Below are positions 1-13,026 of a stretch of 64,000 nucleotides of DNA, piece by piece. The DNA lies in contig NC_056547.1 in assembly GCF_910596095.1 (NCBI RefSeq), positions 24,571,647-24,635,646 of the forward strand. Reading direction: 5' to 3'. This stretch comes from Thunnus maccoyii (taxonomy: Eukaryota; Chordata; Actinopteri; Scombriformes; Scombridae). Position 1 is the first letter of the stretch. Each line of letters starts with the position of its first letter. The notes beneath the pieces were generated by a model. The model worked only from the letters and a program-made list of their open reading frames with translations, was not told where the DNA came from and made no database searches. Both the position numbers and the translations under genes were made by a program.

Positions 1-555
1 GTCTTTTGCTTCAATAAATAAGTAATGTGACATTTCAGGTTGTGTTATTTCTGACAGAGCTGAGAGGGATTGGGGAAATTACTCCAATTTTTCCATTTAA
101 AAGTAATGCCTGATTTTAGTGTAACAAAATGGTTGAATATTTTATGCCCCAATAACTCTACTCTGGTTATAGTAAGGCTTGCTGAAATGTAGAAACCATA
201 ATTCCACCCCTCTGTGAATACTCTTTTGAAATATAGAACAAAGTATTGTACGACCAGTATAAATATACACTTGGAACTGACAAAATCCAATAACCTTGTA
301 AGTCAGAGGAACATAGACACCTGAATTATCTTATCTTTTCTATTTGCTCATGTTCCCCATGCAAACACTTAAACCATAGTAAAAGAATAGCATTATTCTG
401 TAATATGAAATATATCTTTCATTAATATGTCTTTAAAATGGCATTATGCTTGGTGAAGAAAGTCTCTGTTAGCATTCTGGCAAGCTTCAAGTCGGCAGAA
501 TAAACCAGAACTATTGACTTACATTTGTCATGAAGCCAGGAAACAAAGGGGTGAT

Positions 556-2720
556 AATGTTGCTCTGTGTCTGCTAGATGTGTAACTAGGAAATCTGTCT
601 CTTGCCAACCTAATACTTTTGTTTTATTTGTTCTGGTATTGAGATACTCTTCTAGGGACTATTTATTTGATAGGAAAGAGGTACACAGAAAAACAATTCA
701 TAGTGGATTTGGATTAATTTGAGTACCCAGAACATTGCTTCTGGAAATACACGTTGCTGTTGAATCTTTTAGATGTAATTTATCAGTGTTGCGAGAACTA
801 CGAAGAAATTTTCTTTCACTTTCATTTCATTGGGGTAAATAAAAACAATACTATCATTTTGTGTGTGTGTGTGTGTGTGTGCTTTAGGTGAACTGAGTCT
901 TTAACACTGAATCAAACAAGAATTGCAGTGACAGAAACATCTCTGCAGCTCCACTGAGCTTATCAGATGCTTTTTGCCCATTGTTTTGGCCTTATGTCCT
1001 ATAATGTTACTGCACTGTTCAATCTCACTGCTCTTATTAACACTGTTTCCAGCAGCAGGCAGTTTCCAGCAAAAAATCTCTCAAACCCCATTGCACATAC
1101 GGTACCTGCGCAGCACCAAACGGCAGTCAAAGTTAGCGAGCTATCTAGCTGGTGAAGAAAATCCACGTTAGCATCTAGCAAATTAGAGATATCCAGATAT
1201 TTTTCTCAGAAGTTGATATTAGATCAAACCAGACTTAAAAGGCTTTACTTGGACTTAAATTTGTTAGGTGAAAATACAACTCCAACTGGATATTAATGTT
1301 GCTCTGTGTGTGTGTCTGTGTTTACGCTATCATTTGCTAACATATTAGCCGTACAAACTTCATCTTACTTTACGTCAGGCTGTGTCTGGTGTTTTGACGC
1401 TCTTATGCCTCCTACAGTAGCCAACAATTAATACAGCTTTAAGTAATACAAGTTTTTAGTGGTTTTATCATATTTTCTGTCAGTTATTGGTATAAAATAT
1501 AATATCAGTAAATAAATATCACTGACACAGCCAGGAACTACCGCAGCTGAGCATCATACTCATCTGTTGCACCATGGATTTTCAGTCCTTGCCAACAACA
1601 ACAGTCAGTGCATGCGCATGAAAGCCAGTGATCTGCCACATCTCTTGGTGTTTACTGTGTGTTACATCTAATGGCTGACCACCCGGAGTCTCCCAAACAC
1701 TTACTTTCTACCTTGAATTATATCATCTGATATGACTGAGTGTGATTTGTGCTGAGAGTAAGTAGGCCACTTCTGAGCCCAGGGGGCAGAGGTACGGTCG
1801 GGTCTTACTCACTGAAGGATTTCATTTGATATTTTCATTGATGTTCCGATTTCTCTGTGATTGCTGTTATTATTGTTTTGCCTGTCTGTGTGTGTGTGTG
1901 ATTTATGTAGAACATGTTTTAAACTAAGGGGCTTTTTCTCTCTCCTTCACATTTTGATGTAAATGCTCTTCACTTGAATGATATACCTTCAGAATTGATT
2001 GATGATACCCAGCCACATTCATTGGACCCAAATGAAAAGCCAATAAGGTGTTTATGGACACATATATATCTTCACATAATGCCTATTTGCTCGTTAAGTT
2101 TTTATATCCAGTGTTACCTCTGGGAGATCGCTAAGGTAACAGTTTGCATTCAACCCTGGTTGTGTGTCATCAGTAAGCAAATAGTAAAGTGGCAGTGGGG
2201 GATATTTAAGCTTTCCGGCAGGGCTGTTGTCCCATAAATAGTGTCACTGTATTGAAGACTAATTTTTAATGTGCAGTATGGTTGACTCATCTCCATCTCC
2301 TTGTGTTTCTTCCATTAATTATTGCATTAATAATGGAGGATCATTGCAGAACTTAAAGCAGCTATAATCAATATTTCTAAAATAACAATGGGTCAAATGA
2401 CGATCTGTAATGTGATAGGTGTCGCTTGTAGTGACACAAACCCAACTAACACTCGACTTTGCTGTTCCCCTCAGCTCTATTGAGTTTTATAGCTTCTTTC
2501 ATCTCATTGTTTTGGTTTTTCCAGCCAATAACTTTACTGTTTTGATTCATCGTCACCACTCTCATACTGTCATTTCCAATTAAAATGTTCATAAAAACAC
2601 TGTACACTACCTGCCCAGCACCAGTTCATTAATTGGCCAGGAACACATGTAAATGCTAATGTTGCTCCGTATCAGCTGGATGTGTAAATAGGAAACTGTT
2701 TGCTAACAAGTACGCCATAA
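556..2720 (+). repeat. Three fragments of one dispersed repeat family
   Basis: aatgttgctctgtgtctgct (556) and gatgtgtaactaggaaa; aatgttgctctgtgtgtgtg (1294), with cagcaccaaacggcagtc at 1112 and gctaacatattagccgtaca near 1336; aatgttgctccgtatcagct (2658) and gatgtgtaaataggaaa, with cagcaccagttc near 2618. They read as fragments of one fish repeat in the same orientation. Confidence 0.6.
860..882. repeat. (GT)n microsatellite
   Basis: tgtgtgtgtgtgtgtgtgtg run between a T-rich stretch and gctttaggtg. Confidence 0.9.
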
Positions 2721-3789
2721 CAAACAAAAAGGTGATGATATATCAATGTTGTGTTCCCATCTTGTTTCTGCTCCCCCAAGTGGCTAAAAAGTAGGTTACT
2801 GCAGGTTTAAAGCCCTTATGTGAAGATTTGTTTATGCAATTGTATTGGTGACTGTCCTCTTTGATGCGACCACTAGGAGTTGCCAAAGTCTGACATTTTT
2901 AAACCCCACAAGGAGGTTTTAACAGAACTGATGTGGAGGGTACATGACAGTAGAGCCCAACCAATAGTTGTTTTTTTAAAATAATAATATTGAGAGTTTT
3001 TAAAATGCCATAATATTAATTATTTTACATAAACATTAATTTGGAAGTTGATGAAACTAGCTAGTCTGTGTGCGGTCCTCCTCTTTTCTTTACTGATTTG
3101 TTATATATTGGCCAACATACCATATATGTAAACACATTACATGTGCAATGAGCAAATATTGGCCCTGAAATATGGTCCCGATGATGTATTTTAAGGGTTT
3201 ATTTTCCAAATGAAAATGAAAAAACAGAAAAATAAGTATGTTTCATGCTATTTTTATGTGTCCAACACAGGTGCACTGTCACAGCTAAAACTCAGAACCC
3301 GCGCTGGTGGTTCAGTGACACAGCAACATCAAAGAGGGCTCACAGCCCATTTGATATGTCAGACCATGGTCTCATACCTCCCTCTGCTAAATAGTGTCTA
3401 CAAAGCACAGATACTAAAAATAATCTCTGAAACCAATAGAGGATTTAGCACTTGGTTTTTGCCTCTAGTAATTAGAAATGCATTTAGGCCTTCAAAGGCT
3501 GGCTGCAGATGGAGATCAGAGGCCTTTCTTAGGCGTTAAACCTCTGTAAAGACGTCATGAGTGGTGAGATTTTCCCTCTCCCTTCACCTGCTTTCTACCT
3601 TCAGGACATTTATAAAAAAAAATACAGCCGTAACTCATCCCACATACAGTTTTTAATGACTGTAAATGGTATACCTCTCTTTATAGTGCTTCTTCAAAGC
3701 TGCTATTCTTTTAAGGTAAAAAGAAGGGTAATGGAGAGGAGAGAAATCCTGCCTTTGAGCTTCTTTTCAGGCTTCCCTTTGATCGAGCT

Positions 3790-3935
3790 CCATGTGCGTG
3801 TGTGGCTGTGTGCATGCAGACGCGTACACGGGTGTGTGTACGAGAGCATGTGTTCATGTAAACAGTAAACAAAAACACCATGTTCCCATGAGTCAAAGAT
3901 GTGTGATCAAATACAACCCTCTGAGGTATATGAGA

Positions 3936-3967
<32 letters not shown>

Positions 3968-3975
3968 GTGCATGT
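3790..3975. repeat. GT-rich microsatellite cluster
   Basis: Imperfect gtgtgtgtggctgtgtgc and gggtgtgtgtacg, then a purer (gt)n at about 3935-3962. It produces misleading open frames on both strands. Confidence 0.85.
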
Positions 3976-4089
3976 GTGGAAATGAGAGGGTTTGGCTCCT
4001 CATTGCTAATGACAGACGCCCCAGACGGAACTTTGAATGCAAACAAGAAAAAGGAAAGTGCCACCGCCGCAGAAGTCACGCAACTTTCC

Positions 4090-4260
4090 CTGCATCATTA
4101 CCCCTTGCTTTGAATGCTTCATGCACGCAACAAATGCAGAGAAATGCAATTTATCATCTCTTCGCTCCACATATCACTAAAAATTATTCATGGGAATTCA
4201 TAATTATGCGGGGGAGACCTTTTATTGTTCATTCCCCAAGAACAATATCCTTGATCTGAC
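4090..4260. promoter_or_regulatory. Candidate enhancer-like segment with inverted SOX-type sites
   Basis: ATTGTTC (4224-4230) and GAACAAT (4240-4246) are a perfect inverted pair 9 bases apart. Nearby lie attattcatgggaattcata, taattatgcg and gaaatgcaattt, all homeobox/POU-like. No gene lies close by. Confidence 0.25.
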
Positions 4261-5389
4261 TCAGCTTTCTGCAGCTGTCTACAGTAAAGAAGCACATCCG
4301 TGACATTTGGCTCATTCTGTAGACATTAGCATTTCGCATTGTCCTTGCTCCACAGCTATGTAATGTTCTGTTTATCTTTACACTGCTGCGTGGTAAGGGT
4401 AAAGCTGTGCAACTGTATGTTAGCTGTATGTCTAATATGTACATGCTGTTTTGCATTCAGCCCACCATCCGATCAGTCTTACAGTGGAAAATCTTGTCAC
4501 ACCTGCTAATTTAAAACGCAATGTTTTGTTTCTCACCCCGGTGCTCGGCTCAGTAGGCATGCATAAACAAAACGTACACCGTATGAATTTTTTTTTGGGT
4601 GGGAATAGCTTACAGTCTGGTCAGCAGAGAAGAAAGACGCTATCAATCAAAGCCTTTGGGAAGTTTTTTGTCTTCTCACATATAAGGAAATCCACCTCTT
4701 TCCTGTCGTTTTGGGTAATCCGATTGGTTGTCAGGTGTAACCCCTCTCTTCATGTCGAGGTTACGGGGTTCTTTTTGAGTGTCGAGTCAGATTTGTCTGG
4801 TTTGGCCTTTAAGTAAAAGCATGCACACACACACAAACAATGCACACACATTCTCAGGAAAGAAATACAGCCACGGGCAAAGCGCAGGGTGAGGCCTCTC
4901 GACTCAGACAACACCTGGATCCAGACAGCTGCCCTGATGAGGTCTGATGTGGCCTCAGGCATCTGAAACTCTACATTCTTAATAGACCCGCTCAACTACC
5001 TGCAGTGTTTCCTATAGTACCGGGGTCAGGCAGACCATCCAACTTCAGCTGCCAAGGGCGTACCTTAGATGAATTTTAAAGAAACCTTTTTTGCTCTCAC
5101 AGTGTTCTGTGCATTAAATACCCTCACCTTCATCCAGGAATGGCAGTTCAGTAAAGCTTACATCACTGGCAAAGTCTCAAATAAAAAGAAAAATTTCCAC
5201 ACCTAAACTTTCTTCATTCTTGTTGAGAAATGGGAACAATAACAGATGACTGACACAATAGTTTTACTTGGTCAGTATAATAAATGAATAGATATACTCC
5301 GCATCATCAAATCATCAGTTGAGAGAGAACATTGGTCCCAGATGCTCCTTTGATGTGATTCAGCTACGTCAAGTGACATTTCAAATGCT

Positions 5390-5960
5390 TTCATCTTTCA
5401 GTCTTCAACTGATGCTCCGGCACTTTCAGCTTCTATATTTCAACAAAACATTTAACTCCCTTCAGCACTTGCATACCGAGTGATTCTTCAGTTCCCTTCA
5501 GCAACTCGTCAGCTGACATTTCAACTGCTTTCAACTGTTACACCTCAATTGAAAGTTTAGCCTATTATGTTGACTGACCCTATGACCGCTGTCATTGCTT
5601 ACACTTCACCTGACATGACGATGGCTTTCAGTGCTTACTCCTCAACTGACATTAGCTGCTTTCAGAGCTTATGCTTCACCTAACACTTTAACTGCTTTCA
5701 TTGTTTTTACTTCATCTGAAACTTCAGCTCATATAAGTGCTTACACCTAAACACTTCAACGTCTTTCAGCTTTTACATACCAACTGAAACTTTAAGTGCT
5801 TACACTTCAAATGACGGTTCAGCTGCTTTCAATGATTATACTTCAACTACTCAGCACTTTAACTGATACCTTAACTCTCCCTAATGCTTACACTTCAACT
5901 GGCACTTTTAATCCTTTCAGTGAGTCAACATCTACTGACACTTCAGCTCCTTTGTTTCAA
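5390..5960 (+). repeat. Decayed minisatellite, unit about 30-40 bases
   Basis: Many imperfect copies of a unit like acttcaactgacatttcaac + tgctttcagtgcttac follow one another. It supplies the spurious open frames here and has no coding sign. Confidence 0.75.
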
Positions 5961-7725
5961 CTACAACTTCAATTCCCAAACACTTCACATGCAAAGAATA
6001 GTCACACTGAGCCTGATAGCATCCTGCTACACAATACAAGAACCACAGACTCTCAACAACAATCCACATTAGCTTCCCTGCTAGAATCTATTTCTTATCT
6101 AACTTAGCTAACATCAGTTATCAGGATAGTTCAACTCAGCTGTAGCACATTAAAAATGTCACTTCAGTCCCATTAGATGCTGGTTTGGTCATTGCTCTTC
6201 ATAATCCCTGCTAGCAACACATCGTCTGTCCATAACTTGTAGCCACAGCAATTTGTTTACTTTGTCTCCGTTCCTGCATGCTAATGTCACTCAATGAAGC
6301 CTCAAACATGCTCCTTGTAATGCTGAGACAAAAGGGAACATGTCTAATATTAGAATAGGCACGGAATATTACAACTACAAATGGCTATATTTTCCTTATA
6401 TGATTTGGGCTGCAAAATTTTCTGGACATTTTCTGCTCTATCTTCACTCTCATATAAACTATAAGATCTAGTTTGGCCTCACTTATAGTTTAAGATATGG
6501 CAACTGCACACACTTCGCCATACCCAATTGACCTCCATGCATATACCTGTCAGAAACACAGCACACTCAATCAAACGATTCAGTGATTCAGTCACCTCTA
6601 AACTTAAAGTACTTTTTTCCCCTCTACTATCAGGCTCAACCCTGCAAGTCAAAGCTGTGTGAATTCCATTAAGATATTCCACCCCCACCACTCTCTTCTC
6701 GTGGTTTTGATTATGATATGAGCTGAGGAGTTAATAAGCGTATTAATTACCTGTGTAGGAGACAAACCAGCTCCCAGAGCGAGCCCACAAACCCCCTCCC
6801 CTCCTCCCACACACCAACCAAGGACCATCACTGTTGTGTTTAAATGAGCCATCATCGCCTGACTGTCTCCAAGGTCAGCCAAGGCTCTGCTGTTAGCGCA
6901 CTACCTGCTGTAAATCTCTAAAGTCACACAGTAATGAGAAGAATTAGAATAATACAAGGTCAAGCAGGACGACAGAGAAAACGACAGAGGGATATGGAAA
7001 GAGAGGGGGAATGGAGAACAGAATAAAGTAGAGAATGAGGAAATTGTAATCCTCCTGGAGACTGGATGAAATCACAGCTAGATACTTAAGTTTCTAATTA
7101 TCTCTCTTTGTCAGAACATAAAGTTTTCTGTTAGGCATAAGCCCACATACACACACACATTAACAGACGGCACACACAGCATGACAAGTCCGGACGTTTC
7201 TGAAAAAAAAGAGTCAAATCTCATAGATTCGCTTGATATGACTGTACAGTATGTCCGTCGCTCTCACCCACATCATCGAACACACTGCACAATAACGCGA
7301 TATCTTCTGCGAATTTCAATGTGGATGCGTCTGGCGCTTTGGGCATGCCAGGGCATAGGTGCCTTTTCACAGTAAGCTCCAGTGGAAAGAGCCAAAAGCA
7401 GAGCCAGAGAAGAAGAGCATCAGCTCAGCGTGTACAGCATGTACAGCCAGAGGTCAGTACAGGTCAGCACACTGGAGTTGCCCACAGCCCAAATAACAAG
7501 CAGAACAAACAGCAGGATTTCATTTCTCAGCTGCAGAGTTTCTCCTCTGAATGCTTATAGGATTTGGTATACACCAGTGCTGTCGGGATAGCAGAATTGT
7601 AACTTTCATAAGTTGCAACAGTCAATGTTTAACCTTTTTTGTCTATAAAAAGAGAAGTGCATCCATTATATTGTAGTTAAATTAACCTACAACACACAGT
7701 AGATTCCCTTCACTTCTCAGGCTGT

Positions 7726-7985
7726 GCTGAGACAATTAGTTGGTTGACAGAAAAATGTCACTTTTGATAAATGATTAATCATTTAAGTCATTTAGCGAGC
7801 AACAATGCCAAATATTCTATGTTTACAGCTCTCAAAAGTTGAAAAGATTTGCTGCTTTTTATTTGCTTTCGACCATTATAAACTGAATATCTTTAAGATT
7901 TGTACTGTTGGTCAGATAAAACAAGCAACTTGGAGAGGCCTTTTCTATTTGTTGATTAGTCAATTATGAAAATGATCATTAGATG
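7726..7985. repeat. Dispersed fish repeat (aattaatcg / gttagttg type)
   Basis: gacaattagttggttgacag, gctttcgaccattataaac, ttgtactgttggtcagataa, then ttgattagtcaattatgaa. Related copies at 24985-25206 and 33925-34108. Confidence 0.6.
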
Positions 7986-9040
7986 CGTTCAGCTGTCGCA
8001 GTTAAAACATAAGAATATAATCTTTTCATGTCTGACCAGACTGAAAATATGTTTTCTTGTGATTTGAATTTATATTTGTCTTGGGGAGAAAGACTGGACT
8101 CATTTGCATTTCTTGCCAGATTTTTTAACTAGGTGAACTTTCTGAACAGTCGCAGGTGATGGTAGAAACAGCCAATGTCGTTTCTGAATCCCTCAACCTT
8201 TACTTTACATTTCATTCACCTTCTATCCACATCCATATTCACATATCCGGTGTATTTTTCTCTAAAAGTTGGGTGGTGAAGAGCTTAAATGTTAATTTTA
8301 TAAAAACATGTAGGCCCCGGATGCAATCAGATTACAGGGGTTAGGGTTAGCTCATGTTTACATTTCTAATGCTCCTCATCTTTTTTAATAGCTGTTGCAT
8401 TAACTCTCTTTCAGCTGTAGAAAAGAGCTGTAGGTAATCTCCATCTGACTCTTCAGAGGAGAATCTGTATCATCAATAACATGGTGCTTTGGCTCTGAAA
8501 CATCATCCATCTACATTGCTGTTGTAATACAGAATTAAACACAATGTTTACTGCCTGATGTCTCCTTTTCCCAAATGCCTCATACAGACTCCTGTGGACC
8601 ACTGCAGGGACAACTACACCTGCATCTCAATCTTCACAGATTTTTTTTTTTTTTTTTCACATACAGAGAATCACACGTCTGCCAACAGGTACAGACATCT
8701 CCCAAGAGGTAATGTCAGTCTGAGTTGTCATACACCCACTTAGATGAGAATTTAACCTGATTCTGACCCACTATTTACACTTCACTTTCACCTGACACCT
8801 GGTGTATACTCACAGGCATTCAATATGTATAAAACCAATCAATACAAGTCTACAGGTCAAAATGACCCTTAACAGCATCTAAACATGCACAATCTGCACT
8901 GTGTCAAAAGGTTACTTATAAGTACAGGGCACCAAACAAGGAAAAGTCATTACATTTCAGGACGTAAAGATGAAGGTAAAAATGTGTTTGTTCAACTCAA
9001 AAAGCTCAAATAGGTCAAACTAACCTTCAAAACAATAGGT

Positions 9041-9485
9041 TTGTTAAAGGAATGGTTTGAAATTTGGGCAAATACACTTATTCACTTTCTTGCCGCGAGT
9101 TACATGAAAAGATCGACACCGCTATCATTTCTGAACACTGAATATAAAGCTACAATCAGTCGCCGGGTAGCTTAGCTTAGCATAAAACAGCTAAATTAAA
9201 AAAAACAACATATAATGTATCAGTCAGTGAGCTTTAGAGGTTCTGATAGGCAGTTTCTTGAATCCTTTGAACATAGTGAGGCTAGCTATTTCCCCCTGCT
9301 TCTGGTCTTTATGCTAAGCTAAGCTAACCGGCTGCTGCCTGTAGCTTTATACTTATATGAGATACTTATCTTCATACAGATATGAGAGCAGTATCAATTT
9401 TCTTGTCTAAGTCTTGGCAAGGAAGCTAATAAGCATAAATACACTTATCTTGTAAACCTAAATCACACAGTGAATTAATTTCTGG
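9041..9485. mobile_element. Palindromic MITE-like element
   Basis: The centre arms gtagcttagcttagcataaa (about 9167-9186) and tttatgctaagctaagctaa (about 9308-9327) are reverse complements and extend outward imperfectly (gctacaatcagtcgccggg against ccggctgctgcctgtagc). Outer parts also pair (gaaaagatcgacaccgctat against atgagagcagtatcaatttt). A recognisable dispersed fish hairpin family with no coding capacity. Confidence 0.75.
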
Positions 9486-10361
9486 TGGTCACTGGGTGGG
9501 TGCTTCCAAGCTGGATTGTGGCTAAGACGAGTGTGAAGTGTTCTGATAAATACTTTCAAGTAATTACCGGGAAACTAAGTTTTTCAACCCTTTGAAAACA
9601 CAGATTGCCCAAAACTAGTTGTTATCACTCAAGTGCAAATTTGCCAAAACCCCATAAGATAAACATCATTTTGCACAGAGAATTTGATGTCAGTTGGGTT
9701 TTAATATTCCTCACCCCTGTGAGCAAAATACCTCCAGATTCCAGCCTCCTCTCCAGTTTAGTCCATCAGTTTTATTTGGACTGGGATTCAGCTGAGGACA
9801 TGCTGGACTGTTTGGTGCTGAGTTTATGTTTTCAGTTGTTTGACCCTGACTGCTGCAGTCCTCTGTCAACATCCAGAATGCAGCTCTGTGTATTCCAATC
9901 CTCTTCCTCTTCTTTTCCAATTGATCCGTTTATGGCCTCCTGTGACGATGTGGAATTTGCTGCTTGCAGAAAACATTCAGTGCAAACACAGAGAAGCCGA
10001 TTCAATCCCTTACAACAGCCCAGAACTGCTGAACTACTGTTTTATTTCAACTTCATCAAGCAAACAATAATGTAAGTGTGGAATTAGCGGCGGAAATAAG
10101 AATCAGCTCATGTACACCGGCTTTAGCACAGACAGCTACGAGCTCTTATCCTCAGGTTGTTGGTTTTTCGTGCGTCTGCTGTGTGTCTGGATGCTCTCAG
10201 TCTCATTTGCATTCATATGACAGAGCAGCGGCCATAAAAGTGACATAGGCGGGAGCGTAATGTAATGGCCTTTTTTAAAGTAATAATGTACTGAGTGGGT
10301 ATATTTATATGAATGTCACACAAGTGTGTGATGGTAAAAGGGCAGGAATTACAGTGCAAGT

Positions 10362-10362
<1 letters not shown>

Positions 10363-10403
<41 letters not shown>

Positions 10404-10580
10404 AGGGGAGGTTTACTTTCCTGCTTCATGTGGTTGCTGCACATCATCAGTGAAGTGAAAGACAGCATTCTGGCATCTTTTACACTCCAATACACAAGAG
10501 AATAAATTCCCTCACAAGACCACCCTTCCCTTCTCACACACAGACGCACACACACACACACACACACGCACACACACACA
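10363..10580. repeat. (GT)n and (CA)n facing each other
   Basis: A (gt) run of about 36 bases (10363-10398) and a (ca) run of about 35 bases (10544-10580, one g interruption), about 145 bases apart, on one strand. Confidence 0.9.
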
Positions 10581-11337
10581 GGCATCGCATCCTTCTAAAA
10601 AAAGCATAAACATTAGGCACGAGGAAGTTGCTGAGAAGTGAAAAGCCTTCTAAGCTGTTGATCCTGTTTGCTGCTTTGAAATTTTCCAGGAAATCTTCCT
10701 TTTCAATCTTTTTCACTGAGGGATGAGCGCATGGCGTAGGAGGCTGGCGGAGACGGAGTCTTATCTATCGCGGGGCAGAGCAGCACTCTCTGAAGCTCAG
10801 CACACTCAGGTGCTTCATCTCGTGTGTCCTCTGCCAGTAAGCCTAAACCCTTATGAAACAGCGGGACGGCTTGAACAGGAGATCATATGGGGAAGTGGTG
10901 TCTGGTAAGCCAGTATCCATGGGCAACACACTAACACAATATAAAGTGTCTAAATGGTAAGAGATGTCCAGCGAGTCCTCCAAACCTAAAGGACAAAATA
11001 GTAGACAAAATGACCCATGACTGTTACAAAAATTATGAGTGATCATATGAGTGTTTTCTGATCTGGTTTGGCAACTTAAACTACTTGGTCAGGTTTAGAG
11101 AAGACTGCTGACTGCAGGTAGGAGACGAAATATGAAAAGCGACCTCCAGTGTCAGAGTCAGTCAAGCAGAAACCATCGTGTTATTGTGTTATTTGCCTTT
11201 ATTTCACTGCTAGTGTGTTTTCACAAAGAATCATGTTACCAGAGTGCTAAATGGATTTGCCTTAATACATACTAGAGAAAACACAGTAATTGCTGAGTGG
11301 ATTATGTCCACTGGCACAATTTTCCAGTCCTACTCCT

Positions 11338-11500
11338 TCTGTACAATCGCTGAAAATAGTCCCCAACAAATACACTATTTACTCCTGTTTGAGTAATGTT
11401 TGCTAAAAACTACAGTGCTCAGCTGTTTCAGGACATTGTTTAGCCTTGTATATTGCATGAGCCATTTTTGAAGATTCACTGCTTCAGTTGGAATTGCTTA
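11338..11500. repeat. Dispersed repeat, copy 1
   Basis: gaaaatagtccccaacaaat, tactcctgtttgagtaatgt, ttgctaaaaactacagtgct, gagccatttttgaagattca. Matched by the copy at 33527-33700. Confidence 0.65.
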
Positions 11501-12718
11501 CAATAACCAAATTAAAGGATTTTTCCAGCCTTTTCCTTCAACCAAGTGATTTGCCTAAACATAAACATAAAAATGTTAATCATGCGTTAGTTGCCATAAG
11601 CAGATATTGTAGTAAAACAAATGGAATACATTATCAGTGAATGTTTTGCTGAGAATGGAAGTTCAGTATTAACATTTTATGACTTCGCCCCTTTGTTAAT
11701 TTAAAATGTAATCCAGGCTGCTGCAAATTTTAGGAAACAGGGTTTGGTTTTTCTGTCCGACTTTATTTGATGCAAACAGTTCTGTTACTTTCCTTTCCTT
11801 TTCCCTTTTGTCTTTGAATTTTATAAAGTCATACAGCCTCCGGATAAAAGCAGATTTTTAGTGCAAACACATTTTTGCCTCCGTTCATGATGTCTTTGTA
11901 GAGATTTTGCATGTAATTACACTGACTCTAAAATTCACTTCATTGTCAGTCTGAACACACCTTAAGAGATTTTTGCAGCGTAAGAATGTTGCACCTTCAC
12001 CACTTTTCACCTTTGTTTCTCAAAGACAGCAGTAATTCCGCACAGCCGCAAGAAAACGCTTGTCATCACAACTTAAAACTACTGTACATTACATGTTTGA
12101 ACAGATGACGGTCCTGTCCCAGGTCCCCTTAGTCCCTGACTGAAAGAGAACATTTGGTTTAGGAAAGTGAATGAATAAAAAAAGTCCTGAGGCAAGGTAT
12201 ACCCTGCAGTGGATCTGTTCAGCGGCCAGCAGCTAGTGAAATGAGGATCCCGCTGTGAATATGTGTGACTTTGTGAAAATGAAACAGGGAATTGTTCGCA
12301 AAGAGCACACACGCTCAGCAAAAACCCCTTCCCTTGATAAAATAAAGAAGGTTAAAAATATATGTGCAACCGTCGCTTGTGTCTTATGAACATTTGATGG
12401 CTGATGGTTCGGTATTTCAGTAACCAGAGGTTGGGTTTCTTTCAACATGAAAAGCTTTTTTTTTTGCAGTCTGCAGCCCTTCTGAGCGGGGATGACGATG
12501 GGAAAAGCAAAGTAAAGAGAAAAAGTTAGGGAGGCCAGAGAGAAGAGAGAGGGGGGTAGAGAGAATGAGAAAGAAAACACATATCTAGCTCAGAGGAGAA
12601 GCCTCTGAGGAGAGACGAGTTTTGCTCATTTTATTTGAACTTGTTCGTGTTCATTTGAGAAGTTGCTGCTGCTGAGAGATGCTCTGAATTAAGGGAAGAA
12701 TAAGTTGGCAAGGGGTAA

Positions 12719-12837
12719 AAAAAAAAAAAAAAAAAAGCATGGTGAGATTGCGACAAGTCCTTTGTGGAAATGCTTATCTGACTAAAGGAAGGGGGGACGA
12801 AGGCCCTGACAGATTCAGGGCAAAGCCTGTATGTGTG

Positions 12838-12876
<39 letters not shown>

Positions 12877-13026
12877 TTCTTCCTCTTATTTGTCCTGCGA
12901 AATAGGACATGGTAAAAAGGTTCATGCTCATCTACTCTCGTGTCATTCTTTCAAGGGCAAACAACCTATGTGGCTGGTTCTGATGTCTTATTAAAACACA
13001 AATAAAAACACACACACACACACACT
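12719..13026. repeat. A17 run, (GT)n and (CA)n
   Basis: About 17 A (12719-12736), a gtgtgtgcgtgtg... run at 12833-12875, then cacacacacacacacacac at about 13008-13026. Confidence 0.9.

Larger units (their letters stand above)
1..5380. other. No gene seen: AT-rich DNA with microsatellites and repeat fragments
   Basis: Open frames here are short, lack splice support and show no family I recognise. The only structures are (GT)n runs, three copies of one repeat and the enhancer-like patch near 4.2 kb. Confidence 0.6.

Noticed and set aside
3711-4079. Minus-strand frame with a His/Thr run
   Set aside because: Made by the GT-rich microsatellite.
5390-5960. CRISPR array
   Set aside because: Units are imperfect and directly joined without unique spacers, in a vertebrate genome.
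5796-6107. Thr/Ser/Leu-rich frame
   Set aside because: Reading of the decayed minisatellite in one frame; no start or splice support.
9605-10075. Open frame of 156 codons
   Set aside because: No recognisable domain, no exon signals that fit and no codon bias; likely chance in repeat-rich DNA.
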